NCBI RefSeq assembly: GCF_040105385.1
Contig: NZ_JBEDNQ010000005.1
Coordinates: forward strand, 1 to 64,000
Origin: Pseudonocardia nematodicida
GTDB lineage: Bacteria > Actinomycetota > Actinomycetes > Mycobacteriales > Pseudonocardiaceae
Length of the DNA stretch: 64,000 nt
Reading direction: 5' to 3'
Shown here piece after piece: positions 1 to 8,245 of this stretch. The notes beneath the pieces are model-generated. The model did not search any database. It was not told the DNA's origin and was given only the letters and a program-made list of their open reading frames with translations. Numbering within the stretch: position 1 is the first letter of the stretch; each line of letters opens with the position of its first letter. Position numbers and translations under genes: made by a program.

Positions 1-136
1 TTGGTCAGCTCGACGACCCGGGCGAGCTCGCCGGACAGGCCGGCGGACGGGGCGGGCGCGGCCGGCCGGGGACCCGTCGTGGACCGGTCGTCGGCGGGGG
101 GCCCCCCCCCCCCCCCCCCCCCCCCCCTCTCGACAC
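1..136 (-). CDS. possible gene start running off the left edge
   Basis: Reading leftward on the minus strand there is an open frame that looks coding near the edge (residues GLSGELARVVELT at the extreme end, preceded by an Ala/Pro-rich stretch). It has no start codon in its own frame. The only nearby start is a GTG at 136, and that is one base out of frame across the 26-base homopolymer. A tract of 27 would join GTG to the coding-like frame. The family cannot be recognised from so few residues. It could equally be non-coding sequence upstream of a gene outside the window. Confidence 0.25.
102..127. repeat. homopolymer run of 26 C
   Basis: Twenty-six consecutive C, preceded directly by six G. 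Such a tract is exceptional even at this GC content. It lies between the end of the small membrane gene at 197 and a coding-like frame entering from the left. It may be a slippage-prone contingency tract or a sequencing/assembly artefact; the sequence alone cannot decide. Confidence 0.95.
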
Positions 137-196
137 CCGGCCGGCCGGTCGCGTCAGAGCCGGCGGATCATCGCCCCGCCGGCGCTACCGGCCTGG

Positions 197-352
197 TCAG
201 AACCAGACTTTCCGTCCTCCGACCGGACGCCCGATGCGCCCCAGGACCAGCAGCACGAGACCGACGACGATCAGGATGCCGCCGATCGTGTACAGAATGT
301 TGATGCCGGCCAGCCAGCCGATGAGCAGCAGGATCAGTCCGAGAATGATCAT
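197..352 (-). CDS. small hydrophobic membrane protein, DUF6131-like
   Basis: A 51-residue protein made of two hydrophobic segments (roughly residues 2-20 and 25-43) separated by GINILYTIGG, with a short basic tail ending GGRKVWF. This matches the pattern of tiny actinobacterial membrane proteins grouped as DUF6131; their function is unknown. The ATG at 352 is chosen because GGGGAG lies eight bases upstream. It stands alone on its strand, between the ROK repressor and the poly-C region. Family assignment is from recalled sequence pattern, not a search. Confidence 0.7.
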   Translation of the reverse strand: MIILGLILLLIGWLAGINILYTIGGILIVVGLVLLVLGRIGRPVGGRKVWF

Positions 353-474
353 GATTGAATCTCCCCTCCACGAATGTGGGAGGAAAGTACCGCCGAGTCG
401 ATCGCGGCGCAGCGTGTGGAACGATTCTGAACGCCCGATCGTGACATTCATCGGGATATGACCGTTGCGGCGTG

Positions 475-1713
475 TCAGGTTCGCGTCGCGGCGTCGCGGG
501 CCGCCAGACCGGCCGGCGACGTGGCGTGGTCGAGGGCGATCGCCGCGGCGCCCCGCAGGACGCCGTCGGCGCCGTGCTCGTCGTCCCGCACCGGCGGCGG
601 CACGGCACGGCGGAACGCCATCAGCCCGGCGTCGCAGGCGTGCGCGAAGCCCTCCGGCGCACTCGCACGCAGGGCGGGCCCGAGCCCGGCGAGCACGACG
701 ACCTCCGGGTCGTGCGCGTTGACCAGGCCGGCGACCCCGCGTGCCAGCGCGGCCGCGGCGGAGGCGACGGCGCCGGCCGCGGCGGTGTCGCCCCCGGCGG
801 CCCGGTCCAGGACGTCCCGGGCGTGCGTGTACGGGTCGTCGGGCTCCGGCTCGCCGAGCATCCGGGCCAGCGCCCGGCCGTCGACCGAGGTGGTCCAGCA
901 CCCGCGGGCCCCGCAGGCGCACTCCGCGTCCGGAGCTCCGAACGGGAGGTGCCCGAACTCACCGGCCGCGCCGCGGGACCCCGCCTGGGCCCGCCCGTGC
1001 AGCAGCAGCGCGCCGCCGATGCCGACCTCCACGGTCAGGAACAGCGCGGTACCGGCGCCGGCGGCGGCCCCGTCCCGGGCCTCGGCCACACCGGCCAGCG
1101 TCGCGTCGTTGCCGACCAGGACCGGCAGCCCCTGCCCGGACCCGATCCGGCGGACGTCCAGCGGGCTCCAGCCCTGCCCGCCGCCCTGCGCGAGATGCTC
1201 GTCGAGCACGGTGGCCGCGACCCCGATCCCGGCCGCGACGACCGGTCCCGGGTGTGCCGCGACCAGCTCGGCGACGACGGCGTCCAGCTCCCGCACGACG
1301 GCGTCCGGGTCCCGGCGGGCGTGCCGGCCGGCACGGACGGCGACCGGGACCCCGTCCAACCCGGCCACCCCGGCGCGCCAGCCCTCGAACCGGACGTCGA
1401 GGGCGACCACCACCGGCCCCCCGGGCGACGGGACGACGCGGGTGGTCGGCCGGCCCCGGCCCCCGCACGGCGCGCGCTCCTCGGCCACCCAGCCCAGCTC
1501 GCGCAGCCGGGCGGTGATCTCGGTGGCCGACCCGCTGGCCAGCCGCAGGGCCCTGGCCAGCTCGACCCGGGTCCGGCCGGGCTCACGACGGACCTCGGCG
1601 AGCAGCTCCGCGGTCGCCCGCCACCGGTCGGTCTCGGCCCGTCCGGGGGGCTCGTCGAGTGACGTGCCGGACATCGGCGCCGAGGGATTTGACACCTCCG
1701 ACCTGCTGCTCAT
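475..1713 (-). CDS. ROK-family transcriptional repressor
   Basis: A 412-residue ROK protein. It has an N-terminal winged helix-turn-helix (about residues 30-85, RTRVELARALRLASGS) followed by a sugar-kinase-like fold. The GEFGHLPF segment and the cysteine cluster ECACGARGCW are the ROK zinc site. The usual Glu after the last Cys of that motif is not where expected (GCWTT), so the sugar-binding site may be altered. The ATG at 1713 is preferred over an upstream in-frame codon because GAGG precedes it and the longer form would overlap the divergent transporter. ROK repressors usually respond to a sugar or sugar derivative. The divergent MFS exporter is the obvious target, by position only. Confidence 0.85.
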   Translation of the reverse strand: MSSRSEVSNPSAPMSGTSLDEPPGRAETDRWRATAELLAEVRREPGRTRVELARALRLASGSATEITARLRELGWVAEERAPCGGRGRPTTRVVPSPGGPVVVALDVRFEGWRAGVAGLDGVPVAVRAGRHARRDPDAVVRELDAVVAELVAAHPGPVVAAGIGVAATVLDEHLAQGGGQGWSPLDVRRIGSGQGLPVLVGNDATLAGVAEARDGAAAGAGTALFLTVEVGIGGALLLHGRAQAGSRGAAGEFGHLPFGAPDAECACGARGCWTTSVDGRALARMLGEPEPDDPYTHARDVLDRAAGGDTAAAGAVASAAAALARGVAGLVNAHDPEVVVLAGLGPALRASAPEGFAHACDAGLMAFRRAVPPPVRDDEHGADGVLRGAAAIALDHATSPAGLAARDAATRT

Positions 1714-1728
1714 TATCCTCGCCTCACG

Positions 1729-2985
1729 ATGAAAAAGTTCGCTGACCGACTCCCGCACTCTGCCACCCGCTCAGCGACGAGCTCGACCACCCACGAACGG
1801 ACCACCCGCGGCCCCGGCCCGGCGCTCTTCGCGATGGCGCTCGGCGGGCTCGCCATCGGCACCACCGAGTTCGCCTCGATGGGGCTCCTCCCGGCCTTCG
1901 CCGCCGACCTCGGGGCGTCGGTCCCCGAGGCCGGCACGGCCATCAGCGCCTACGCGCTCGGCGTCGTCGTCGGCGCGCCGGCCCTGGCCGTGCTCGGCGC
2001 CCGCTGGCCGCGCAAGCGGCTGATCCTCGCCCTGGCCGCGGCCCTCGCACTCGCCAACCTCGCCTCGGCGTTCGCCCCGACCTTCGGCGCGTTCGTCGCG
2101 ACCCGGTTCCTCGCCGGGCTACCGCACGGCGCCTACTTCGGCACCGCCTCGGTACTCGCGGCCTCACTGGTCCCGCGCGAGCGGCGACCCCGCGCGATCG
2201 CGACGGTGATGAGCGGCCTGATGATCGCCAACGTGGTCGGTGTCCCGGGCGCGACCTGGCTCGGCCAGTCCGCGGGATGGCCGGCCGCCTACGTCGCGGT
2301 CGCGGCGATCTCGCTGGTCACGATGGCCGCCGTCTGGTGGCTGGTGCCCGACGTCCGGTCCGAGCAGCGGGGCTCGATCGTCGGCGAGCTCTCGGCGCTG
2401 CGCCGCGGCCAGGTGTGGATCACGATGGCGGTGATCGCGACCGGGTTCGGCGGGTCGTTCGCCGTCTACAGCTACATCACCCCGGTGCTGACCGAGGTGT
2501 CCGGGCTGGCCGAGTCCGCGGTGCCGCTCGCGCTGGCCGTGTTCGGCATCGGCATGACGCTGGGCAACCAGGTCGGCGGCAGGCTCGCCGAGATCGCCCC
2601 GGTCCGGACGATCGCGGCCGGCCTCGGCTCGGCGACGGTGGCGATGGCGGTGTTCGCGCTGACGGCGGCGTCGGCGGTCACCGCGCTGGTCGCGCTGTTC
2701 GCGCTGGCCTTCACCACCACGGCGACGACGCCGGCGCTCGCCACCCGGCTGATGGACGCCGGACGGGAGGGCCCGACGCTGGGCGCGGCCCTGCACCACG
2801 CCGCGTTCAACGTCTCGAACGCGATCGGCGCGGCGCTGGGCGGCGTGGTGCTGGCCGCGGGGTGGGGCTGGACCGCACCGGCCGCGGTCGCGACCGTGCT
2901 GCCGCTGATGGGCCTGGCCGCGCTCGCCGTGGCCGTCCGGATGGAGCGCACCGAGCACCGCCGGGACCTGGCCCTCGCCGCCTGA
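1729..2985 (+). CDS. MFS drug/sugar efflux transporter (DHA1 type)
   Basis: A 418-residue major facilitator with about twelve hydrophobic segments. GLAIGTTEFASMGLLP in the first helix and the RWPRKR loop after helix 2 are typical of the DHA1 AraJ / chloramphenicol-exporter branch. It is expected to act as a proton-coupled exporter in the cytoplasmic membrane; the substrate cannot be read from sequence. It starts 15 bases from the divergent ROK repressor start, so the two share one short promoter region and are probably a regulator-target pair. No strong ribosome binding site is visible. The first 30 residues are Ser/Thr-rich and poorly conserved, so a downstream start is possible. Confidence 0.85.
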   Translation: MKKFADRLPHSATRSATSSTTHERTTRGPGPALFAMALGGLAIGTTEFASMGLLPAFAADLGASVPEAGTAISAYALGVVVGAPALAVLGARWPRKRLILALAAALALANLASAFAPTFGAFVATRFLAGLPHGAYFGTASVLAASLVPRERRPRAIATVMSGLMIANVVGVPGATWLGQSAGWPAAYVAVAAISLVTMAAVWWLVPDVRSEQRGSIVGELSALRRGQVWITMAVIATGFGGSFAVYSYITPVLTEVSGLAESAVPLALAVFGIGMTLGNQVGGRLAEIAPVRTIAAGLGSATVAMAVFALTAASAVTALVALFALAFTTTATTPALATRLMDAGREGPTLGAALHHAAFNVSNAIGAALGGVVLAAGWGWTAPAAVATVLPLMGLAALAVAVRMERTEHRRDLALAA

Positions 2986-3069
2986 GCGCCGGACCCGGGA
3001 CCACCCCGCGCGGTGAGCCCCGGCCCGCCGACGCACCCCGTGCCTGGTCTCGCACCCCGGCGCCGGTCT

Positions 3070-3091
3070 CGCACCGACTACAGCCGGTGCG
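3070..3091. terminator. 22-bp imperfect palindrome, possible bidirectional terminator
   Basis: CGCACCG and CGGTGCG arms flank an eight-base centre. It lies between the convergent MFS (ends 2985) and membrane gene (ends 3151), so it could terminate both. An almost identical copy in inverted orientation lies at 5272-5293. Both copies are followed within about 40 bases by GGGATCCGCGCCGGGG. Confidence 0.45.
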
Positions 3092-3150
3092 CCGTCCCCG
3101 TCCGGGGTGCGAGGTCCGCGACGACCCGGGATCCGCGCCGGGGGCGAGCG

Positions 3151-3558
3151 TCACCCGTGGCGGGCGGGGACCGACGCCTCGGCCACGCGGACCCGCCGGG
3201 CCGGGAGCAGCGCCCGCACCGTGACCGCGAGCTGGGCGGCGACGATCGTGACCCCGAGCGGGACGTGCACCGTCAGCAGCCCCAGGTGACCGATCGCCAC
3301 CTGTGCGGTGTCGGCGACCACCAGCACGACGCTGACCACGATCGGCCAGACGGGCATCCGGCCCGGCCAGCTCGCCACGACGGCGAGGACCGCCTGCACC
3401 AGCGCGACCATGATCAGCGACCCGCCGAGCCCGCCGTGCCACTCCAGCGCCCCGACGGCGGCGTCGAGCAACCCGCCCGCCAGCCCGAGCTGGGCCAGCA
3501 CCATCACCCCGTGCAGCACCGCCCACGCCCGGAACGGCGCCGCGGCCAGCACCCGCAT
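3151..3558 (-). CDS. small integral membrane protein downstream of multicopper oxidase
   Basis: About 135 residues with four predicted hydrophobic helices and short charged loops; the C-terminus is basic (RVRVAEASVPARHG). Not recognised as a named family. The ATG at 3558 is four bases beyond the stop of the multicopper oxidase tail, giving a coupled gene pair. An upstream start at 3588 would overlap the oxidase tail. Its position suggests a membrane partner of the copper oxidase or a quinone/heme-related helper, but nothing in the sequence proves it. Confidence 0.65.
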   Translation of the reverse strand: MRVLAAAPFRAWAVLHGVMVLAQLGLAGGLLDAAVGALEWHGGLGGSLIMVALVQAVLAVVASWPGRMPVWPIVVSVVLVVADTAQVAIGHLGLLTVHVPLGVTIVAAQLAVTVRALLPARRVRVAEASVPARHG

Positions 3559-3562
3559 CCCG

Positions 3563-5105
3563 TCAGCCACCGTGCGCTCCGTGGCCACCGTGCGCTCCGT
3601 GGCTGCCGTGCGCTCCGGCGGCGAGGGCGCGGGGCACGGACGACGGCGGTGTCCCCGGTGGCACGAGCACGAACTGGCCCATCATCCCCTGGTCCTCGTG
3701 GTACAGCAGGTGGCAGTGGTACATGAACGGCGTCGCCGGGTCGGCGTGCCTGCCGAACCGCAGCACGACCCGGACCGTGGTCCGCGGCGGGACGTACACG
3801 GTGTCGGACCAGACCCGCTCGGCCACCGGCACCGCCCGGCCGGCCGCCTCGACGACCTGACCGCGGGCGTCGTGCACGTGCAGGTTGTGCGGCCGGGGAG
3901 TGCACGTTGACCAGCTCCCAGATCTCGGTCGCCCCGGCCTCGACGACCTCGTCGACCCGGCCCATGTCCATCTCCCGGCCGTTGATCCGGTTGTTGACCA
4001 GCTCGAACCGCCGGGTGGCGGTCGCCGCCGCGGGGTCCGGCCCCGGCTCGTGCGGGAGCTCCGCGGGCAGCGGCGGCGCGGGCTCGAGGTCGGCGGCCGG
4101 GCGGATCTCGAGCACGTCGAGCGTGTCGTGGGCACCGATGGTGCGCTCGGTACCGGAGACCGCGCCGAGGTCCTGCGGGAGCGAGCGCAGCGTCACCGGT
4201 GTGCCGGGGTCGAGGTCGAGCAGCACCTCGGCCCGCTCTCCCGGCGTGAGCTGCACGCCGGGCACCGCCCTGGGCGCGGCGAGCAGCCCGGTGTCCCCCG
4301 CGACGAGGACCAGCGGACGCTCGTCGGAACGGGCGAAGCGGTAGCTGCGGGTCGGCGAGGCGTTGACCAGCCGCAGCCGGATCCGCGCCGTGGCCACGTC
4401 GAGGTACGGACGGACGGTGCCGTTGACCAGCAGGGTGTCCCCGACCAGGCCGTGCGCGGCACGGCGGGACCCGTCGAACCCGCCGTCGGCGGTGAAGGAA
4501 CGGTCGGTGACGACGACGGGGACGTCGTCGACGCCGTACCGGTGCGGCAGCCCGGTCGTCGCCGGTCCGCCGGGGTCGTCGACGAGGAACAGGCCGTGCA
4601 GCCCGCGGTGCACGTGCCGCTCGGTGGCGCCGTGCGGGTGCGGGTGGTACCAGAGCGTGGCGGCCGGCTGCTCGATCGTCCACTCCGGACTCCAGGTGGC
4701 TCCCGGCACGATCGGGGAGTGCGGGCCGCCGTCGTGCACGGCGGGCAGCCGCATCCCGTGCCAGTGCGTGGTGCTGGTCTCCGGCAGCCGGTTGGTGACG
4801 TGCACCCGGACCCGCTCGCCGCGGACGGCGCGGATCGTGGGCCCGCCGAACGGGAGGCCGTAACCCCAGGTGGGCGTGTGCGTCCCGGGCAGGAAGGTGC
4901 TCGTCCCCGGGGCGGCGGTCAGGGTGAACACCCGCACCCCGGCGTCCGACACCGACGGTGCGAGCGGCGGGATCGCCAGCGACCGGGACGGCGCCGGCGG
5001 ACGCGGTGCCGACGCCGGGACACCCGCGCACCCGCCGAGCAGCACCCCGCCCGTCGTGGCCGCGGCGGCGGCCAGGAAGCCGCGCCGGGTGAGCGTTCGG
5101 ATCAT
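3563..5105 (-). pseudogene. multicopper oxidase, Tat-exported, interrupted by a one-base frameshift
   Basis: A CueO/CotA-type multicopper oxidase: cupredoxin domains with copper motifs HWHGMRL and WYHPHPHG, then PHNLHVH and YHCHLLYHEDQGMM near the C-terminus. The N-terminus TLTRRGFLAAAAA followed by LLGGCAG is a Tat signal with a lipobox-like Cys. The first three quarters read in one frame to NVHSP; the PHNLHVH segment and everything after it read in a frame shifted by one base. The break lies at about 3890-3899, in TCCCCGGCCG on the minus strand. As written, the last quarter with the type 1 and trinuclear copper ligands is lost. One base fewer restores a normal full-length protein. The tail is unusually His/Gly-rich (GAHGSHGAHGGHGAHGG), encoded by short tandem repeats. 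This is either a genuine recent inactivation or a sequencing error. Confidence 0.85.
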
Positions 5106-5271
5106 GGGTAGCAGCGTCGCCGGGACCCCGGTGCCGGCGCGTCCCCACGATGACGTCACCCGCCGCTACGCGCGCCGACGTATCCCCCCGGGCACCGCAT
5201 CGGGGTCCGGCCGCCGCACTCCCGGGGTCCGCCGCGCCGCCGTGACGACCACGCACCCCGTCGCACGACGT

Positions 5272-5293
5272 CGCACCGGCTGAAGTCGGTGCG
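5272..5293. repeat. 22-bp palindrome, inverted copy of the one at 3070
   Basis: Its reverse complement differs from the 3070-3091 element at a single base. It lies downstream of the response regulator and upstream of the multicopper oxidase start, so it may be a terminator for the former. Together the two copies bracket the oxidase/membrane-protein pair. Confidence 0.5.
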
Positions 5294-5325
5294 GGATCCG
5301 CGCCGGGGTGCGGGATCCGCCGGGG

Positions 5326-5997
5326 TCAGGGGTACCGGGCCGGGACCAGGCCGGTCTCGTGGGCCAGCACCACCAGCTGCACCCGGTCCCGGGCGTCCAG
5401 TTTGGTCAGCAGCCGCCCGACGTGCGTGCGCGCCGTGGCCGGGCTGATCACCAGCTCGGACGCGATCTCACCGTTGGTGTACCCGCGCCCGACGAGGCCG
5501 AGCACCTCCCGCTCGCGCGCCGTCAGCACCGCCAGCCGGGCGTGCGCGGGGCCGGGCGGGACGGGCGGGCGGCGGGCGAACTCGGTGATCAACCGGCGGG
5601 TCACCGACGGTGCGAGCAGCGCCTCCCCGGCGTGTACGAGGTCGATCGCGCGCAGCAGCGACGCCGGGTCGGTGTCCTTGAGCAGGAAGCCGCTCGCCCC
5701 GGACCGCAGCGCCCGGTAGACGTACTCGTCGAGGTCGAAGGTGGTCAGCACGATCACCCGGGTGCCGGACAGCGCCGGGTCGGCGGTGATCGCCTCGAGC
5801 GCGTCGAGGCCGTCGGTACCGGGCATCCGGACGTCCATCAGCACGATGTCCGGCCGGTGTTCCCGGACCTGCCGGACGGCGTCGTCGCCGTCGCCGGCCT
5901 CCCCGGCCACCGCGTAGCCGTCCTCGGTCTCCAGCAGCACCCGCAGCCCGGTCCGGATCAGCGGCTGGTCGTCGACCAGCAGCACCCGCACGCTCAC
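5326..5997 (-). CDS. NarL/LuxR-type response regulator
   Basis: A 223-residue regulator. The receiver domain (about 1-120) has acidic D9/D10, phosphoacceptor D55 in VLMDVRMPG, the T/K pair in VLTTFD and LLKD, then a LuxR-type helix-turn-helix near 155-215 (LTAREREVLGLVGRGYTNGE). It is the partner of the histidine kinase immediately upstream: its GTG start overlaps the kinase stop as GTGA, which indicates translational coupling. DesK/NarL pairs of this sort sense envelope or redox stimuli. The input here is unknown; the adjacent copper oxidase is a possible target by position only. Confidence 0.93.
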   Translation of the reverse strand: MSVRVLLVDDQPLIRTGLRVLLETEDGYAVAGEAGDGDDAVRQVREHRPDIVLMDVRMPGTDGLDALEAITADPALSGTRVIVLTTFDLDEYVYRALRSGASGFLLKDTDPASLLRAIDLVHAGEALLAPSVTRRLITEFARRPPVPPGPAHARLAVLTAREREVLGLVGRGYTNGEIASELVISPATARTHVGRLLTKLDARDRVQLVVLAHETGLVPARYP

Positions 5998-7289
5998 ACC
6001 ACACCCCCTCGACGCAGACGCTCACCGGACCCGGCCACGCTCGTGCGATCGCGTGAGCGTCGCGCGGAATCGTGCGCGTCCACGGGGAGATCGGGGGTGG
6101 TGGGGGTGGTCGCGTGGGGTGGGAGGGTGGCGGTGACCGTCCAGCCGGTGGTGCCGGGGCCGGCGGTGAGGTGACCGCCGAGGGCCAGGGTGCGTTCGGC
6201 GATCCCCCGCAGACCCTGGCCGTCCGGTCGGCCCCGCGTGCCGTCCCGCGGCGCCCCGGGGGAGGCCGGGGCCCGATCGCCGGCGCATGCGCCCGGTCCG
6301 TCGTCCGGCTCCCCCACCGGGGAGCGGCGCCGGCCGGGAGAGCCGTCGTCGGCCACCCGGATCCGCAGCAGGCCGCCGTCGCGGGCGAACGACACCGCCA
6401 CCGCGGCGGCCCCGGGCGCGTGCCGGACGGTGTTGGTCACCGCCTCCCGGACGATCCCGAACGCGGTCCGGCCCACCTCCGGCGACAGCTCCCCGGCCGC
6501 GCCGGAGACGGTCACCTCGACGCCCGCGGCGCGCGCGGCCCGGACGACCTCGTCGAGCCGATCGATCCCCCCACCGGGGACCGGGTCGGGGTCCTCCGGA
6601 GACCGCAGCAGCGCCAGGGTGCCGCGCAGCTCGCGCAGGGCGTCGGTGCCGGCGTCCCGGATCCGCTCCAGCGCGGCCACCGCCTCCTCCGGCCGGCGCG
6701 CGGCGACGTGCGCCCCGACCCCGGCCTGCACCACGATCATCGACAGGCTGTGCGAGACGACGTCGTGCACGTCCCGGGCGATCCGCAGCCGCTCCTGCTC
6801 CACGCGGCGCGCCAGCCGTTCCTCGGCGCGCTCGGCGGACACCTCGGCCGACCGGCGCAGCGCCCCGACCGCCACCCCGGAGGCGACGGTGGCGACGATC
6901 CACGACCAGTGGTCCAGGTAGGACAGACCGTCCCGTTGCGCCGTGATCAGTGCCTCCGACCCGGTCCAGGCCACGACCACCGCGAGCCCGGCCACCACGG
7001 CCCGGCGCCACGAGACCCGGCTCGCCACCGTGTACACGGCCACGGCCACCAGCAGCGCGGCGGGGCCGTCCGGATGACCGAGCCAGTAGTAGAGGGCGGT
7101 GGGGACCATCACCGCGGCCAGCACCGGCACCGGATACCGCGACCGCCAGCACAGCAGCACCGCCGCGACACCGATCAGTGCCACACCCCACGGCAGCAGC
7201 GGGCGCGCGGCCGGGTCGGCGAGCAGCGCCCCCACGACCGCGGCCGCGGCCACCGCGAGGGCGACGAGGACGTCGCGCGGGTTCGGCAT
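5994..7289 (-). CDS. DesK-type sensor histidine kinase
   Basis: A 431-residue membrane kinase. Five or six hydrophobic segments fill residues 5-145 with almost no extracytoplasmic loops, so it probably senses within the membrane. The HisKA_3 dimerisation region contains the phosphoacceptor in ARDVHDVVSH (H175). The ATPase domain shows FGIVREAVTNTVRHAP (N box) and VADDGSPG (G1). A long Gly/Pro/Arg-rich low-complexity insert separates G1 from GQGLRGIAERTLALGG, and the C-terminal 50 residues are also low complexity. It overlaps and is coupled to the response regulator downstream. Confidence 0.92.
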   Translation of the reverse strand: MPNPRDVLVALAVAAAAVVGALLADPAARPLLPWGVALIGVAAVLLCWRSRYPVPVLAAVMVPTALYYWLGHPDGPAALLVAVAVYTVASRVSWRRAVVAGLAVVVAWTGSEALITAQRDGLSYLDHWSWIVATVASGVAVGALRRSAEVSAERAEERLARRVEQERLRIARDVHDVVSHSLSMIVVQAGVGAHVAARRPEEAVAALERIRDAGTDALRELRGTLALLRSPEDPDPVPGGGIDRLDEVVRAARAAGVEVTVSGAAGELSPEVGRTAFGIVREAVTNTVRHAPGAAAVAVSFARDGGLLRIRVADDGSPGRRRSPVGEPDDGPGACAGDRAPASPGAPRDGTRGRPDGQGLRGIAERTLALGGHLTAGPGTTGWTVTATLPPHATTPTTPDLPVDAHDSARRSRDRTSVAGSGERLRRGGVV

Positions 7290-7324
7290 CGCTGCAGGCT
7301 ACGCAGCGCGGCGGGGCCGGGGCG

Positions 7325-8128
7325 TCATCCCGCCGACGTACGCGAGCGCTGCCGGGTCGCCTCGTAGAGCGTCACCGCGGCGGCGATCGAGGCGTTCAGC
7401 GAGTTGACCGTGCCCCGCATCGGGATGACGACGGTCTCGTCGGCGGCGCCCAGCCACAGGCCGGTGACGCCGGTCGCCTCGGTCCCGATCACCACGGCGG
7501 TCGGGCCGGTCAGGTCGGCCCGGCCCAGCTCCGTCGTCCCGTCCGGGGTGGTGACGACGATCCGCACCCCGCGGGCCCGCAACCAGTCGCGCACCTGCGC
7601 CGACGACGCCGAGGCCACCGGCACCGCGAACACGGTGCCCTTCGAGGCGCGGACGACGTTCGGGTTGGCGAAGTCGGTGCCCGCCCGGTCCGCGGTCGCG
7701 GTGACCACGGCGTCCACCCCGCAGGCCTCGGCGGTGCGCAGCATCGCGCCGACGTTGCCGGGCTTCTCGACGCCCTCGGCGACCAGCACCAGCGCGTCCG
7801 GGCGCAGCTCCAGTACCTCGAGCGGCCGCCCCGGCGCGGGCGCGACGGCCAGCCAGCCGTCCGGCGACTCGCGGTAGGCGATCCGGGCGAACACGTCCCG
7901 GCTCACCGACGTCACCCGGGCCCCCGGCATCCGGTCCAGCAGCGCGGGGTCGCGCGCCAGGTCGGGCGCCCAGTACACCTCGGTGACCGCGACGCCGGCG
8001 TCGAGGGCCAGCGACAGCTCGTCGTGTCCCTCGATCACCGTGACCCCGGCGGCGTCCCGGTGCCGCCGGGTGCGCAGCCGGACCAGTGCCTTGACGCGGG
8101 GGTTGGCGGTGCTGGTCAGGTCGGGCAT
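7325..8128 (-). CDS. TrmH/SpoU-family RNA 2'-O-methyltransferase
   Basis: A 267-residue SPOUT methyltransferase. The N-terminal substrate-binding domain starts NPRVKALVRLRTRRHRD. The catalytic knot has all three SpoU motifs: EKPGNVGAMLRTAEACGVDA (conserved N and R), VIGTEATGV and IPMRGTVNSLNASIAA. It most resembles TsnR/RlmB-type 23S rRNA or tRNA methyltransferases that transfer a methyl group from S-adenosylmethionine to a ribose 2'-OH. The ATG at 8128 is preferred over an upstream start at 8179, which would add an unconserved tail. It lies 35 bases upstream of the histidine kinase in the opposite reading order and need not be functionally linked. Confidence 0.9.
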   Translation of the reverse strand: MPDLTSTANPRVKALVRLRTRRHRDAAGVTVIEGHDELSLALDAGVAVTEVYWAPDLARDPALLDRMPGARVTSVSRDVFARIAYRESPDGWLAVAPAPGRPLEVLELRPDALVLVAEGVEKPGNVGAMLRTAEACGVDAVVTATADRAGTDFANPNVVRASKGTVFAVPVASASSAQVRDWLRARGVRIVVTTPDGTTELGRADLTGPTAVVIGTEATGVTGLWLGAADETVVIPMRGTVNSLNASIAAAVTLYEATRQRSRTSAG

Positions 8129-8245
8129 CCGGCGAGGGTAGGACGACGGCTGGTCCGCCCGGTCCGCCGGTGTCGCCATCCGCGGTTACCGCGCGGTAAC
8201 CTCCGGCGCGGGAGACCGGCGGACGACCCGAGGGAGTGCACGCGG

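Noticed and set aside
1..303. Forward frame with a run of prolines
   Set aside because: It is the translation of the C tract and antisense of the small membrane gene; no ribosome site or family.
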